Source: Gigaspora margarita
Taxonomy: Eukaryota > Glomeromycota > Glomeromycetes > Diversisporales > Gigasporaceae
NCBI GenBank assembly: GCA_009809945.1
Contig: WTPW01001164.1
Location: forward strand, 84,575 to 148,574
Length of the DNA stretch: 64,000 bases
Direction of reading: 5' to 3'
The translations under genes were made by a program, and so were the position numbers. Positions within the stretch are counted from its first letter, which is position 1, and every line of letters starts with the position of its first letter. A model generated the notes under the pieces. It had not been told where the DNA came from, did not search any database, and saw only the letters and a program-made list of their open reading frames with translations. Below, one piece after another: positions 32,948 through 44,604 of the stretch.

Positions 32948-35192
32948 ATGAGCACAAATAAACAAAGTAGACGTGAAAGTATGTTATGCAAAGTTTAGTA
33001 AATACTTATTATCCGGCAAACTCATATGATCATGAAATTATTCTTCTTGCTATTTTTTTCAAGTATTACGATGTAAAAATGTTTATTCCAATTAAATCTC
33101 AGCCAATATCCCACCTACGAATCATGGTCATAAATTGCGGATAACACCATTATTGGGCAAATTACCAATTTTTGCCCAATAATGTATACGTAAATTTATT
33201 TATTTTTAACTTACCCTTGTTTTTTAGTTATTATTTCTTATCTAGAGAAAAAGAAACAAAGAAATAGATCATATCAAAATTTTTTAAAATGTTCTCGTGA
33301 TGGTATTATTTCTTTGTCGGTTTCTAACAATTGGAAAGACCTTAACAATATATGGAGTCGCGCATTTTTGAAGGTAGCTGAAGAGTTGTTAGATCAAGGA
33401 ACTTTTATTGAGATGAAAGACAAGGTACACAATTTTAATTATTTATTTCATCTGGCAAAGAAATAGTAACTCCTAGTCGACTGCGCCTTGACTAGCAGTA
33501 GTAATGTTTATTTAGTATATTTTCAATATACGCATTACTACTCAGGAGAATTACTGGATTGTTTGGCTTGGGGATCCGTATTATTTCACTGGCAATTCTT
33601 CACTGAGTGATTTGTGGATTAATTGGAAATCATTGGCTTGGTGCCGCTCCATAGGTTTCAATTCGGGACTTTGGCTTTGCTGTAAAGAGCTTTTGGTTCT
33701 GGAGAAGGAATTTATTAGTTCTTTACTACTCATCAAACCAAGTGTACTGCTAATAATTTGTTTCTATCACAGGTGATTGAAGAACTATCGCAGCATGCAA
33801 AAGAATTTGAAAAATATTGGAAAAATATTATTGATGAACAAGTAAGTATCTTAAATACGTCACAAAAGCTTATGATCGTGTGTTAGTCAATAAAATCGAC
33901 TTAGTTAACTAAGCTGCCCGATTTTTTAAAAGATCTAGTCAAGGATTGAGTATAAGCAATATCAAAAAATTCGCTAAAATACATTTAATATAGATGAGTA
34001 ATGATTCGACTTAGTCGATTTTTAAATATCAACTTAAGTCGAGTCGATAAATTTGTGTCGGCACAAATATTATGAGGGCGCTTGAATAATAATGAGGCCA
34101 TTTATTATAACATTTGATACAATAATAATTATTAATTTTTGTTTGCACTTTGTAATCAAACGTAGAAACGGAATCAAACAGTAATCGGAGAAAACCGAAA
34201 ACGAAATGCAACCGAAGAGGAAAGACGACAGCAGACGAAGAAAACAAGGAAGATTTAAAAGGGGCCTCTCTCACTGATGCAATTCAACATACTTTACCAA
34301 ATTTGAATTATCTGCAGTTACGACGCAATAAATCAATATCAAGTACAGCATCAGTCGTGCAAAGATTTCCAAACAAGATCTTAAAATGGAGAAGGTTTAA
34401 AGAAAAAGTTAAAATGTGGCGTTCCGAATGTATTGACAAGAAATATCAAAAACCTATTTTTAACTCACGTACAGTTACATGTGAGAAGGATGTGTGGGTC
34501 GCAGCTGAAGTAAACATCCACGACAACCTAACACCATTGGACAGGTCGATCTGTTTTTTAGACGGCCGTGCATTAGAGGACATAATTGGCGAACCGGATT
34601 TCATTGTTGTCGATGAAAATTATGAAGTTGTAATTCCATTCGAATACAAAACACGATGGACTTTAAAAATACCTTCGAATGAAGACATCGTTGTATTATA
34701 TATTCAAGAAAAGGAATATAGAGAAGGAATTCCAAAGGCACTTCCATCTACAACTCAATAAACCAAATTTACGGGTATATGTGTGCCAACGAATTACGGT
34801 AAGAATGCTCTTTTGGGGATTGAAAGCCAATATTTCACTGATTACCATTTATGAAAAATAGGTATGGAGTGTTATCATCGTACGACCAAACCTGGTTCTT
34901 ACAGAGGGGAATAATTGGAGACCATGACTGGTTACGCGTATCAGATCCTATTAGCAACGCATCAACGGATCCTACGTTGTTAAAGTCCATTGCTTACATA
35001 ATTTTCGTCGCTTCGAACAGCCGATACGCACCTTACATTGACAAGCCTATACTTATTACTGATGAAGAGTCATCCAATTCCGGTACTTCTGATAACGAGC
35101 AAAAAGATGATAAGGAATTTAAATATAAAAAAGCCTTATCTTTAAAAGAACCTAACGTTGTAACTCGAAGCCAGAGTACTCAGATTGAATGA
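32948..35192 (+). CDS. PD-(D/E)XK-like nuclease-domain protein, five exons, two apparent frameshifts
   Basis: Proposed exons: 32948-32978, 33246-33424, 33773-33841, 34166-34798, 34862-35192; all introns are GT-AG. The N-terminal part is basic (MSTNKQSRRE), followed by SVSNNWKDLNNIWSRAFLKV, an acidic/basic linker and a DAIQHTLPNL helix. The core has GEPDF (Asp at 34597), then 15 residues to FEYKT (Glu 34642, Lys 34648), fitting the P-D...E-x-K nuclease signature. After the core come QIYGYMCANELR, the 63-nt intron 34799-34861, and YGVLSSYDQTWFL. The tail is acidic/serine-rich, ending at TGA 35190. From memory, this core recurs in large lineage-specific families of Rhizophagus and Mortierella; I give no name. 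Two same-direction 1-nt losses, near 34256-34262 (homopolymers) and near 34719-34750, break the frame: recent decay or consensus error. Total about 413 residues if both are ignored. Exon 1 is the least certain. Confidence 0.6.
33149..33185. repeat. Minimal 37-nt hairpin of the CATTATTGGGCAAA MITE
   Basis: CATTATTGGGCAAA is followed after 9 bases by its perfect complement. It lies in the first intron of the nuclease-like gene and carries the same ends as 32638-32744, reduced almost to the termini alone. Confidence 0.8.
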
Positions 35193-36537
35193 TTATATGA
35201 TGGACTATAATAACAGTCGATTTGTCTCAGTAATTTTAAGAATTTAATCCTTAAAGAAATTTATTATACTATGTAGATGCGATTTGGAGGTGTTCAACGA
35301 TTTCAAGCTAAGTGAAGTTTATGTGATAGTAATTATAAACTAAACCTTTCTACAATTAGGCATTTTCAAAATTTTTTGTTTGATAGATATTCTTCTATGG
35401 TTACATAATCCTATCCTAAGCTAAGTACTTACTACATATTTTTGCTATATATATTTTTATTAAATAGCATAATCCTTTATTTTACTATTGATTTTGTTGA
35501 ATGAATGCAAGGTCCTCCCCAGTAGCGCCTAAAGAAAGTTGCGATCACGTGAACATCGAAATTTTTTTAAAGTCCATTTATATTAGGGTTAAAGTCTATA
35601 TTGGGCAGTTATTGGGCTTAAGTATTAGAAGTATTAATAGCAAATTCGCTCAAGGAAGCTTTTTATTAATGCGCAGAAGGTGGTTACGTATGCAAAATTT
35701 TGTGTAATAAGCGTTTTGGCAAACGTTTGTTTTGAATCTTCCTGACATGTACGTTGCACCAAATCATAATCGATTATTGCTGTCGATCACCATGTGGCTG
35801 TAACTTTTTTCAGGCGATACTGGGGGTAGCTGAATGCAAGATAATATTCAATGTTTTTAAACAGTGTTCTTTACTAATGAAATTAAAAAGGCTCTATTTT
35901 TGCTTACTAAATGACAATGATTAATGTGATCAACAATTAGAAAAGTGCAAATTCTCCAACGCGAACCACCTTGAAAACCAGCCAAATAATATGTTAACAG
36001 CAGACAACACATAATCAGCAAAGATATATTAATGACTAAAAAGACCACCCGAAGAAATTATTCTAATAAAGAATTAGTTCGTCATTACCAAACAAAAATT
36101 TTTAAACTTAATCGACAGCAAAAGTTCCTCCTGCCAGTTTGGAAAAAGTGTCCTGACCGGTTTGATAGCTAAGGCCACGCAAAATTTTTCAAAAACCCTC
36201 AAAAATTTTTTTTTACCCCAATTATTTAAACAAGCAAAATAATGTTTATTTTAATGATATTTAAAGATATGGTTCGAAACAATCGGTATTGATTATCATA
36301 TAATTAGTTGGCATTAAAATCGGAAAATGTTTAAGGGATATCGGAACATTTTGGATTGTTTATATTCTGCGGGAATTTTTGGAAGTATTATAATATTCTG
36401 ATGAATTGGATAATTAAAAATAAAAACTAGCTCTCAGAGCCCGGGCGTTGCCCCGGAAATGGGGTCTGATTTTTTTGACTCTTAGACCTAAGTACCCGTA
36501 AGTGAGATTTCAAATTTTATTCGGGTACAGTCCTAAT
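35193..36537. other. Intergenic, nothing firmly recognised
   Basis: 35640-35740 shares GCAGAAGGTGGTT and CAAACGTTTG words with the MITE near 32340-32640, so it may hold a decayed copy. A GC-rich word, GCCCGGGCGTTGCCCCGG, lies at about 36439. Frames at 35501-35707 and 35857-36048 show no domain. Confidence 0.4.
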
Positions 36538-36691
36538 TGCAACCCCTAAATGCAACACCTCTCAAATGCAACCTTAAGCCTTGGCTCAAATATATTTCTA
36601 ACCTCTATAAATGCAATTTTTCTTATTGTTCTCTAAATGGATGCCATTAAAAGTTTGGTCCCAACAAGTTGCATTTAGGGAGGTCTGACTG
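36538..36691. mobile_element. TA-flanked pogo-like MITE (154 bp)
   Basis: CAGTCCTAATTGCAACCCCT at the left and AGGGAGGTCTGACTG at the right, TA on each side. Inner arms repeat CTAAATGCAAC. The terminal CAGTCAGACCTC matches 58384-59126. Confidence 0.75.
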
Positions 36692-37258
36692 TATCTGGTA
36701 TTGGCTTGGGTTTAAAATTTAAATAAAGGCTCAAATAAACCCAGCCTGGGTTTAAATGAACCCGAATTGTTTTGAATGAACCCGGTTTGTGTTCAAATAG
36801 TCGATTAGGTTCAAATGAACCCAATTGAGTTCAAATGGGCCCGAATTTGGTTCAAATGACCTGAATTTGGCCCACTTGAACCCAAATTAATTATTCTTTT
36901 TTTAATATTTTGTTGTATTTTTTATTTTTATTTATATATTTATTTTTTATTTATCAAAATATTCATATTCAAGTCATCCATTCTCATTTAAGCAAAATCC
37001 TGCAATTTGCATAACTGAAAAAAATTGCTTTGTGCAAATTTGGCCGTTTTTTAGTTGATTTTTAAGTAACGCCATCCCCCCTCGCTTAACTGCCACCGAA
37101 AAGTTAACAAGCCAATCACAACGCAGTATAAGCCTAGTTAATCATGTGATTAATGTTGGCTAATAAGATTTGATCAAATATTCTTGGGATGTGCCCCTCC
37201 TCCCTTCCCCTAAATATTGATATTAACCTAATAATCAATTAAAATCTGCTTTATTTAA
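36692..37258. other. Intergenic; AACCCGAATT-type repeats
   Basis: 36740-36890 repeats GGTTCAAATGAACCC words in both orientations, a local palindromic minisatellite. 37070-37200 has CCAATCACAACGC and TTAATCATGTGATTAA words but no clear termini. Confidence 0.45.
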
Positions 37259-37589
37259 GGCCACACACATTACACGTCGACCCATTTTTTTCAATATTTC
37301 AGCCCTTTCTTAAATTTTGTTTTTTTTTTAGATCTCAATTGTGCCAATTGTTCGATTTTTGGCATTTATTTTTTTCGCTATTCTATCCGATGGGGACCTT
37401 AATTTCCACGGAGAAATATGGCTGCTGACACAATTTTTTGATTCATTGTTGCACAAACTGAAAAATTAACCTTGTATAATCATTGACGTGAAAATTATTT
37501 TATTAATTTATAAAAAAAGAAAACCGACAGACTGACCCATATTTTCAGATGCCATGTAATGCAAAACGAAAAATCAACTTTGCATGGCC
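37259..37589 (+). mobile_element. GGCCATGCAAA-family repeat, full-length-like copy
   Basis: Starts GGCCACACACATTACAC and ends AACTTTGCATGGCC. It shares GCTGACACAATTTTTTGATT, CTGACCCATATTTTCAGAT and AATGCAAAACGAAAAATCAA with 26640-26910 and 48144-48486. No frame survives. Confidence 0.65.
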
Positions 37590-37606
37590 TTATATATATA
37601 TATATA

Positions 37607-37819
37607 GGAAAAATCTAGACAATGCCCCTGTGCATTTTGTGCCCCTAATGTACTAATAACTAATTTCGCCTGAAGTTAGGTTAGGGTTAGGGTTACATCA
37701 AGATTAGTACAAAATTGCGAGAGGATCATTTTTTGTTAAAGTGCAACAGGGTTACCCTAGTAAAATTTTGAGATATAAAAATAGGAGCACAAAGTGCGCG
37801 GGGCACTGTCTAATCCAGT

Positions 37820-37821
<2 letters not shown>
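37607..37821. mobile_element. TA-flanked MITE in a TA microsatellite
   Basis: Ends GGAAAAATCTAGACAATGCC and the inverted GGCACTGTCTAATCCAGTCC. It lies between (TA)n tracts, its TA target being ambiguous for that reason. Inside is GGTTAGGGTTAGGGTTA, a short telomere-like run. A half copy is at 49018-49110 (AGGAAAAATCTAGATATAAC, GGGTAACCCTG). Confidence 0.7.
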
Positions 37822-37855
<34 letters not shown>

Positions 37856-39057
37856 GATTAAATTTATGAGTTTATTTGTAGAATTTGTTTATATTAGTAA
37901 ATGGTATTGGATAACTAAATGCCTAAATACTTGACTTTTGGGATTTCTTCACTTTCTTCACTAGGACCAATTCATTAGTTCAATAACATCAGCAAGTTGT
38001 TTTTTTATAAAGTCTACATAGATCTACAACTTTACATAAATATTATATAGACTATTATATAAAAATTATATATGTTAATTTTTATATATTATTTAATATA
38101 GAATTTATGTAAATTCTATTTAAACTTACATAAAAATAAATTTATAAAAAAGACTTATGTAAATGTTATATATTTATGAATTTTATGTATTATAATTAAG
38201 TAACTTTTATAAGTTATAAATACACTGGCGATCATAAATAATGCAGCAAAAAAAAATTATTAGATCGAATTATCTTGCGCAATTCTGTGTGTATCCTTTT
38301 GTTTTTTTTTGTTTTTTTATTCATGAATGGTGTCACTGTTTACTAGTAGAATTTTATTAAACATCAATACTGCCAATGCAAAAATAATCATGCGCATGTT
38401 ACTAAACATGTGATGCATTATTTTTGCTTGTTTTTACTGAAGATCAGATGGCTTATATGTACTATGTGTCACATTTTTATAATATATTTTCTTTGTCTAA
38501 TTTTGCATCTTGTGCAATGTTAGAATTAATTGATAATCAAATCAGCAAAAAAAAAGAACTATACCACTCCTGCCCAAAGGGCACAAATTTCGCTTTTACT
38601 ACAAAAAGGATACATGACAAGGGCTATAGCTGAACTCACCATATTGCCTCTTTCACCATCTCTTGTATCAAGAAAAGGTGGCTTGAAAACCACATGCTTG
38701 AAGATTTAGGAAGGGTTAGTCACCCACCTCCAGTGGTGAACCAACCCAAAGGAAGATTGATAACTTAATTACCTCTTGACACTGCTCTACGGAGGACCCC
38801 TGAATATATGCATAAAACGTTTGTAGTACACTTAGACTAAATTTTTTAAAATGTTTATTGTACAGTTACACATATCTTATTTTTTTAATAACAACTTTTC
38901 TTTTTGTTTTTATGATTAATATTTTATTACATATACTCATCCTTTGATGTACACTTAATTAATAATATCAAAAAAGATATGTTGTACAGTTACTTATTGT
39001 GCAAGAATAGTTAGTCGTACATAATATATAAATATAATATATATGACATACAAAATT

Positions 39058-40307
39058 TAATAGGTATCGGTTAGCTATACTAAATTTAGTACAAAAGGCT
39101 TAATTTAGTATAGTTAAAAAACTGGAATTTAGAAAAAATTTTATTATTAACCTTATATCAAATTTTTATAATAGATAAATATATATCTATTTAATCTACT
39201 TGTCATTTTAGAAGTATATCTTTTTGATTAAATTTAAATTTATTGGCTCAGAAATGAATTTAAAAATAAAAAATTATTAAACTATAATACAAGTATTTAC
39301 TTATAATAAAATTTAATAATTATAATATAAAATTTTAATAAAACTATTTTTAATATAAAATATTTAATAAAAATTAATTTTTTTTATCAAATATTTTTAA
39401 TATTTTATAATAATTTATAGTAAANTTAAATTTTTAAGCTAAAAATTTTGATTAAAAAATTTGATTAATTTTTAAATTTTTAAGTTAATTGGTAATTAAA
39501 AAATATTTTATTAAGGTAATAGCTCAAGATTTTAATTAAAGTGTGTAGAGCTAGCTTTTCTGATTCTAATGATAATAAAATCATTAAATTTGACCAAAAA
39601 CTCACTAAAATACAAATATTTTTATATCTAGTTTTTATATATAAATGTGAATATATACGTATATATATTTACAAAAACTATATAATTATAAAAACTAAAA
39701 TCTATATATTTTATAAAATTTTTAGTAAAATTAAGTAAATTTATTTTTACAATAATCAGAAAAGCTAGCTCTACAAATTTTAATTAGAAATCCAAAGCTA
39801 TTAGCTTAATAAAATTTTTCAATAAAAATTTATTTCTACACTTTTAAATTAAATTTACTATAAATTTACTATTAGTTTACTATTAGTTTACTATTAATTT
39901 ACTATAAATTTTATAAGTAAATTTAACCATTTTTGGCTTTGTATCCCCTAATGACAAATCTATTAATTTTATTTTAATAATTTTTTTTATACTTTTAAAA
40001 TCNAATATAGATTAAAAATAACTTATAATTTTATTATTTTATTGTTATATTATAAATTTGATTTTTAATTATTTTTTTACTACTGTACTAAATTTAGTAC
40101 ATCAAATTTTGTGAAATATAAATTTTGTTTAAAGTTAATTTATACAAAATTTTTATATATAACTTTGACTAAAATTTTGCATAATAAAAATACTAGTTTT
40201 AAAGTATATTTTAGCAAAGTTTTAAATAAAAATTATTTTTTGTTATTGTAAAATAATTTTTTTAAATTGTACTAAATTTAGTACAGAGAGCTAACAGATA
40301 CCCATTA
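39058..40307. mobile_element. Inner TIR element TAATAGGTATCGGTTAGCT
   Basis: TAATAGGTATCGGTTAGCTA and then ACTAAATTTAGTAC on the left are matched on the right by GTACTAAATTTAGTAC and AGCTAACAGATACCCATTA. The interior is over 85% A/T by eye, with two single N. Confidence 0.7.
39500..39822. repeat. Innermost inverted repeat, about 68-bp arms
   Basis: TTATTAAGGTAATAGCT and GTAGAGCTAGCTTTTCTGAT at 39500-39567 are mirrored at 39756-39822. The enclosed frame (39541-39738) is a by-product. TTTTTCTGATTCTAA also occurs near 25238, suggesting a dispersed family. Confidence 0.65.
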
Positions 40308-41712
40308 ATAAAAACTAGTAAAATTAATAAAAGTGACAATATTTATTTATTGTGCATAATTTAGTATCAACTTTATATACCTGTCTCTAAATTGATTCTA
40401 GAACAATATCAATATTGTTTGCTTAAGTATTACAATGATTGGTATGTACTGTATGGAGAATATATATGATTTAACTCAATAGTTACTAGGAGATAAGTTT
40501 CTATTTTACTTGAATAAAGGCCTCTTTAGCACTATAATATAATATTGTTGCTTCACAAAAAAATATAACTTTTTGTGGATTACAACATTGTATAAAATTG
40601 AATATTACCAATTTTAATTAATAGAAATCTTAAAATATAAATATAATTTATTAACTTTTACTTTTTTTAAAGTAATTTAATTTTAAAAATTTATTATATC
40701 TTCATCATACATTAATTTATTTTTAATTAAAACTATGTTGTACACTTAATTATAAATTTAAAATTATAATCTAAAGGTATATCATACACTTAAACTGTTG
40801 CTTTAATGTTTGTGTACACTTTATAATAAAATTTAAGTGTACACTTATATAAAGTTTAAAGACAAAGGTTATATATATAACATTAGTATTCAGGGGTCCT
40901 CTCTATAGCTGTGCAGGTGGTCTCCCACCTGAAAGAAAAGGAAAACCTTGAAGTTTCAGCTTCTACTATTTATTGTATACTTCATGAGCATGGTTTGGTG
41001 CCAGGAATCAACTGAAAAAAGCCCTTTCTAAGCACTAGTTACCAAAAAGTGAAGCTTAATTTTTGTAAAAAATATGAAGTTTGATCTGTCAAAGACTGGT
41101 CAAAGGTAATCTGGTCTGACAAATCTAGATTTCAAATTTTTGGGTCAGATAGAAAGCAATATTACTGGAAGCATTCTGAGAAACTGTTAAACTGCTTCTA
41201 CGTACAACCAAAAGTGAAGTATAGGGGGGCTCCATTATGATCTGGGATTGCTTTATATCCTGTGACATTGGAGGATTTTGTAAAATTGATAGCACAATGG
41301 ATGGTGAGTTATACTAGTTGATACTTTATGATGACCTTCTTGTAACCATAAGAAACCACGGATTAAGTGTGTGGGACATTATTTTTAGCAAAATGGTACC
41401 ACTTGCTATACTGCAACATTGATCAAATATTGGCTTAGAAGAAATAGAGTAAAAACATCTCCAAATTTTATATATAGATATTAATCGATATATACCACTT
41501 AATCGTTATATATCGATTATAAAATATCGTTATATATCGATTAATTGGATAAAAATCGATATATATCTATAATCAATATATATCATTTTTTATATTAAAT
41601 TGTTATATATCTATAAATCAATTATAATCAGAATTATTTGAAATGATATATAACGATTAACAGATCTTTAACGATTACATAATGTTTTGATTGTCACCGG
41701 GTAAAAAAAAGA

Positions 41713-42221
41713 NNNNNNNNNNNNNNNNNNNNNNNNNNNNNNNNNNNNNNNNNNNNNNNNNNNNNNNNNNNNNNNNNNNNNNNNNNNNNNNNNNNNNNNN
41801 NNNNNNNNNNNNNNNNNNNNNNNNNNNNNNNNNNNNNNNNNNNNNNNNNNNNNNNNNNNNNNNNNNNNNNNNNNNNNNNNNNNNNNNNNNNNNNNNNNNN
41901 NNNNNNNNNNNNNNNNNNNNNNNNNNNNNNNNNNNNNNNNNNNNNNNNNNNNNNNNNNNNNNNNNNNNNNNNNNNNNNNNNNNNNNNNNNNNNNNNNNNN
42001 NNNNNNNNNNNNNNNNNNNNNNNNNNNNNNNNNNNNNNNNNNNNNNNNNNNNNNNNNNNNNNNNNNNNNNNNNNNNNNNNNNNNNNNNNNNNNNNNNNNN
42101 NNNNNNNNNNNNNNNNNNNNNNNNNNNNNNNNNNNNNNNNNNNNNNNNNNNNNNNNNNNNNNNNNNNNNNNNNNNNNNNNNNNNNNNNNNNNNNNNNNNN
42201 NNNNNNNNNNNNNNNNNNNNN
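41713..42221. other. Assembly gap (509 N)
   Basis: N run within the composite insertion. The 239-aa frame across it is not real. Confidence 0.98.
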
Positions 42222-43321
42222 TTTTTTTATTATTTTTTAATTTTTTATTATTTTATTTCTATACTTTACAAAAACACTAACTCTAAATTCTCTAGCACTT
42301 TACAAGAAATCCAACAACTTTTCGCTACTTTGCGCAGCCTTTTGAAACTTTGCAAAAACATACAATTGCTTTCTCTAGCAATTTGTAAATTTCCAAGAAC
42401 GCCTCTTTAAAGAAATAAAGGTTTAGTACTTCATTTATTTTTTTGTTTGTTTTCTTTTTACTTATTTCTTTAATTTTTATTTTTTTATTTATTCTAGCAC
42501 ATTGCAAAAACCTTCGAAAATTTCTAAATTGCAAAAAACGAACTCTTACTTCAGAGAAATAGAGTTTTGGGACTTCGTTTTTTTTATTTAGTTTGCTTAC
42601 ATTTTTGTTTTTTGTTTGTTTTTCTTTTTTTTTACTTATTTTTTATTTTTTTATTATTTATTCCTGACTTTCTTTGGAACTTTGCAAGAAAACGATCTGA
42701 CTTTTCTGGTACTTTACAAGAACACCAACTCTAACTTCTCTGGCACTTTGCAAGAAGTTGCGAATATGAGCGAATATGAGCGAATATAATAGTAGATGCA
42801 ACGAAGTGCAAAAGTAGTTAAAAATATTACTAATTTCGTTTTTGTTTTTTTTTGTTATTTTTTTTTGGTTTTTTTTTTGGTTTTTACTTCTCTACTATTT
42901 TAGAAAGTAGCGAATATGAGTGAAGAGGAATAATAGCTAACGCAGGGTGAGGAAAATAAGTGTATAGAGCTAGTATTATACAACGAATTGCAAAAGTAGT
43001 TTAAAATATTACTATTTTTTTGTTTTTATTTTTTTTGTTATTTTTTTTACTTTTCTACTATTTTTAGAAAGTAGCAAATATAAGCGAATATAAGTTAAAA
43101 CAAAGAAGAGAAATAATAGCTAACTGCAGGATGAGGAAAATAATTATTTAGAGCTAGTATTATGCGACAAAATGTAAAAATAGTTTAAAATATTACTATT
43201 TTTTCATTTTTATTTTTTTCAATTATGTTTTTTTTGGTTTTATTTTTTTTTGTTGTAAAGAATGTATAATAATATATAATAAATAAAATATATTTAATTT
43301 AAAATATAATGTATAATAATA
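42222..43321 (+). mobile_element. GCACTTTGCAAGAA family, copy C (internal part)
   Basis: Repeated GGCACTTTGCAAGAA, CTTTACAAGAA and TTTTTTATTTTTTTA tracts, and GCGAATATGAGCGAATATAA, match 60.9-61.8 kb and the complement of 11.1-12.4 kb. The terminal CATCAGC repeats of copies A and B are not seen here. Confidence 0.6.
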
Positions 43322-43651
43322 AGAGAGTTATCATTCATCGCCAGTGCGATGCGTCGCCACCCTCTGATTGACCAATCAGGATGCAGGATCAGGTATAACA
43401 TGAAATCGAAAAAATCGCTTCTAACTTAAAATTTTGACTATGAAACTACAATTTTTTCTTAACAAAAAAAATTCCTTGCAAAATTTTGGGTTAGGAGGAT
43501 CGTCTAACCGTTGCTCCTGCTAAACCCTAACCCAAACCTTAACCTGGCCGCAATTTGTTTTGTTTTGATTAATGTAAAATCAAAACAAACAAAATGATTG
43601 GTCGATTAGAGGCTAGCGATGCATCGCACTAGCAATAAAAGATAATTGTCT
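43322..43651. mobile_element. MITE with about 55-bp TIRs, AGTGCGATGC
   Basis: GCCAGTGCGATGCGTCGCCA and CTCTGATTGACCAATCA on the left are mirrored at the right as TGATTGGTCGATTAGAGG and CTAGCGATGCATCGCACTAG. Flanks are AATAATAA-type on both sides. Inside are CAGGATCAGGTATAACATGA, the core shared with 32338-32639, and CCCTAACCC. Confidence 0.8.
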
Positions 43652-44009
43652 AATAATAATAATATATAAATAAATTTAATATTTTATATTAAATTGCAAA
43701 ACCTTGCGAAAACATGCAAAAATATGTAAAATGTTTAAAAATAAGTATAAAGTATAATAGTATTGATTAGAATTATTATTCGTGATTTTTAACCTGATAA
43801 CTATCGATTATTACTGATTATTATCGATTACTATCTTAATCNTTAGTCCTCGTCAGGGGGGATTTTAATCGATTACTAACTAATAACTGATAAAAATCGA
43901 TAGTAATCCCCATATAAATTTTGGTGATGAACCTTTGATTGGCCCCCTCATCCCTGATCACAACCCAATCGAACACCTGTGGGCTGAAGTCAACTATCAC
44001 CTAAAGGGA

Positions 44010-44560
44010 GGGCCATTTATTAGCTGATTAGGGTTTTACTAAGTAGCTGACCCCCACCCCCCACATGATAATTTTTCAAGAATTTAATTGGTTAAAATTT
44101 TACCCTCTTTATCAAAAAACGCAAAAACATCATTGATCCAAAAATAAACTACCCACGATCGATGAAAGTTGCTACATAGTAAAGTCCAAATTTTATTAAG
44201 TAAATCGATTAAAGTCGCTTAAGTAAACTTATTCAGAAGATCAAAAATACATATATCCTGAAATTTATAATGAAATTCAAAAAATTTTTATTATTTGGAT
44301 TTTAATTTTTACGTTCAATGAAAAGATTAAAATTTTATTAACAAAATATATTTGTTGAATATAAACATTAAAAGTCAAATAATAAAAAGTATTCTTTTTT
44401 TGATGAAACTTTCAAGATAGATGTAAGTTAATCTCCCAAATAAGTTTACTTAAGCATTAATAACCGATTTACATTGTAGAATTTAGACTTTACTATATAA
44501 TAACTATTGGCGATTGGCCAAAAATCTTAAAAATTATATATATATATAATATTATATATA
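44010..44560. repeat. GAGGGCCATT repeat (empty site) followed by AAATAAGC repeat
   Basis: 44010-44092 matches 22075-22520 without the nested element there. 44093-44560 matches 22865-23580 (CATAGTAAAGTC, GCTTAAGTAAACTT, GATTAAAATTTTATTAACAA). The two repeats are adjacent and in the same order at both loci, so they may be one larger element. Confidence 0.6.
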
Positions 44561-44604
44561 AGGTAGATATGCCTAATTCAGTGTGACTAAGTTCTACGAT
44601 GAAT

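Larger units (their letters stand above)
38793..40900. mobile_element. AGGACCCC-family TIR element (2.1 kb) inside Tc1
   Basis: Left AGGACCCCTGAATAT, right ATTCAGGGGTCCT. The host 8-mers CTCTACGG and CTCTATAG agree at 6 of 8, and the host transposase resumes right after. The interior is extremely AT-rich (GTGTACACTTAA words near the right end) and holds another inverted-repeat element. No transposase seen. Confidence 0.75.
41470..43915. mobile_element. Composite insertion in Tc1, 7-bp AAATTTT flanks
   Basis: AAATTTT occurs at 41463-41469 and 43916-43922, and the transposase reads through once the insert is removed. The outer 100-200 bp on each side are ATCGATTA/TATATATCGAT repeats, ending near CCCCATAT. 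The middle carries GCACTTTGCAAGAA-family sequence (42.2-43.3 kb), a 509-bp N gap and another MITE. Confidence 0.65.
38223..44009 (+). mobile_element. Dead Tc1/mariner-type transposon, split by nested insertions
   Basis: The left terminus CACTGGCGATCATAAATAAT follows a TA at 38221-38222 and resembles Tc1 ends. The host transposon survives in three blocks: 38223-38792, 40901-41469 and about 43916-44009. They are separated by insertions at 38793-40900 and 41470-43915, and the 3' part is cut off by the GAGGGCCATT repeat at 44010. No right terminus is seen. Removing the insertions rejoins transposase homology, which proves the order of events. Confidence 0.85.
38568..44009 (+). pseudogene. Tc1-like transposase pseudogene in three blocks
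   Basis: Block 1 (38568-38792) reads AQRAQISLLLQKGYMTRAIA, the first helix-turn-helix of Tc1 transposases, then decays. Block 2 (40901-41469) reads VSASTIYCILHEHGLVP, DWSKVIWSDKSRFQIFGSDR (first catalytic Asp at 41118-41120), YYWKH and MIWDCF. At the second catalytic position, QN (Asn codon 41392-41394) replaces the usual QD. Block 3 reads PDHNPIEHLWAEVNYHLKG, with the third acidic residue at 43971-43973. Several stops and frameshifts; inactive. Confidence 0.85.

Noticed and set aside
36426-36460. GC-rich word CCCGGGCGTTGCCCCGG as a SINE or tRNA-derived element
   Set aside because: No A/B boxes, tail or second boundary recognised.
38424-38633. 69-codon frame in the Tc1 region
   Set aside because: The transposase homology is in a different frame (AQRAQISLL).
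41691-42410. 239-codon plus-strand frame
   Set aside because: Runs through the 509-N gap; the readable part is transposon repeat sequence.
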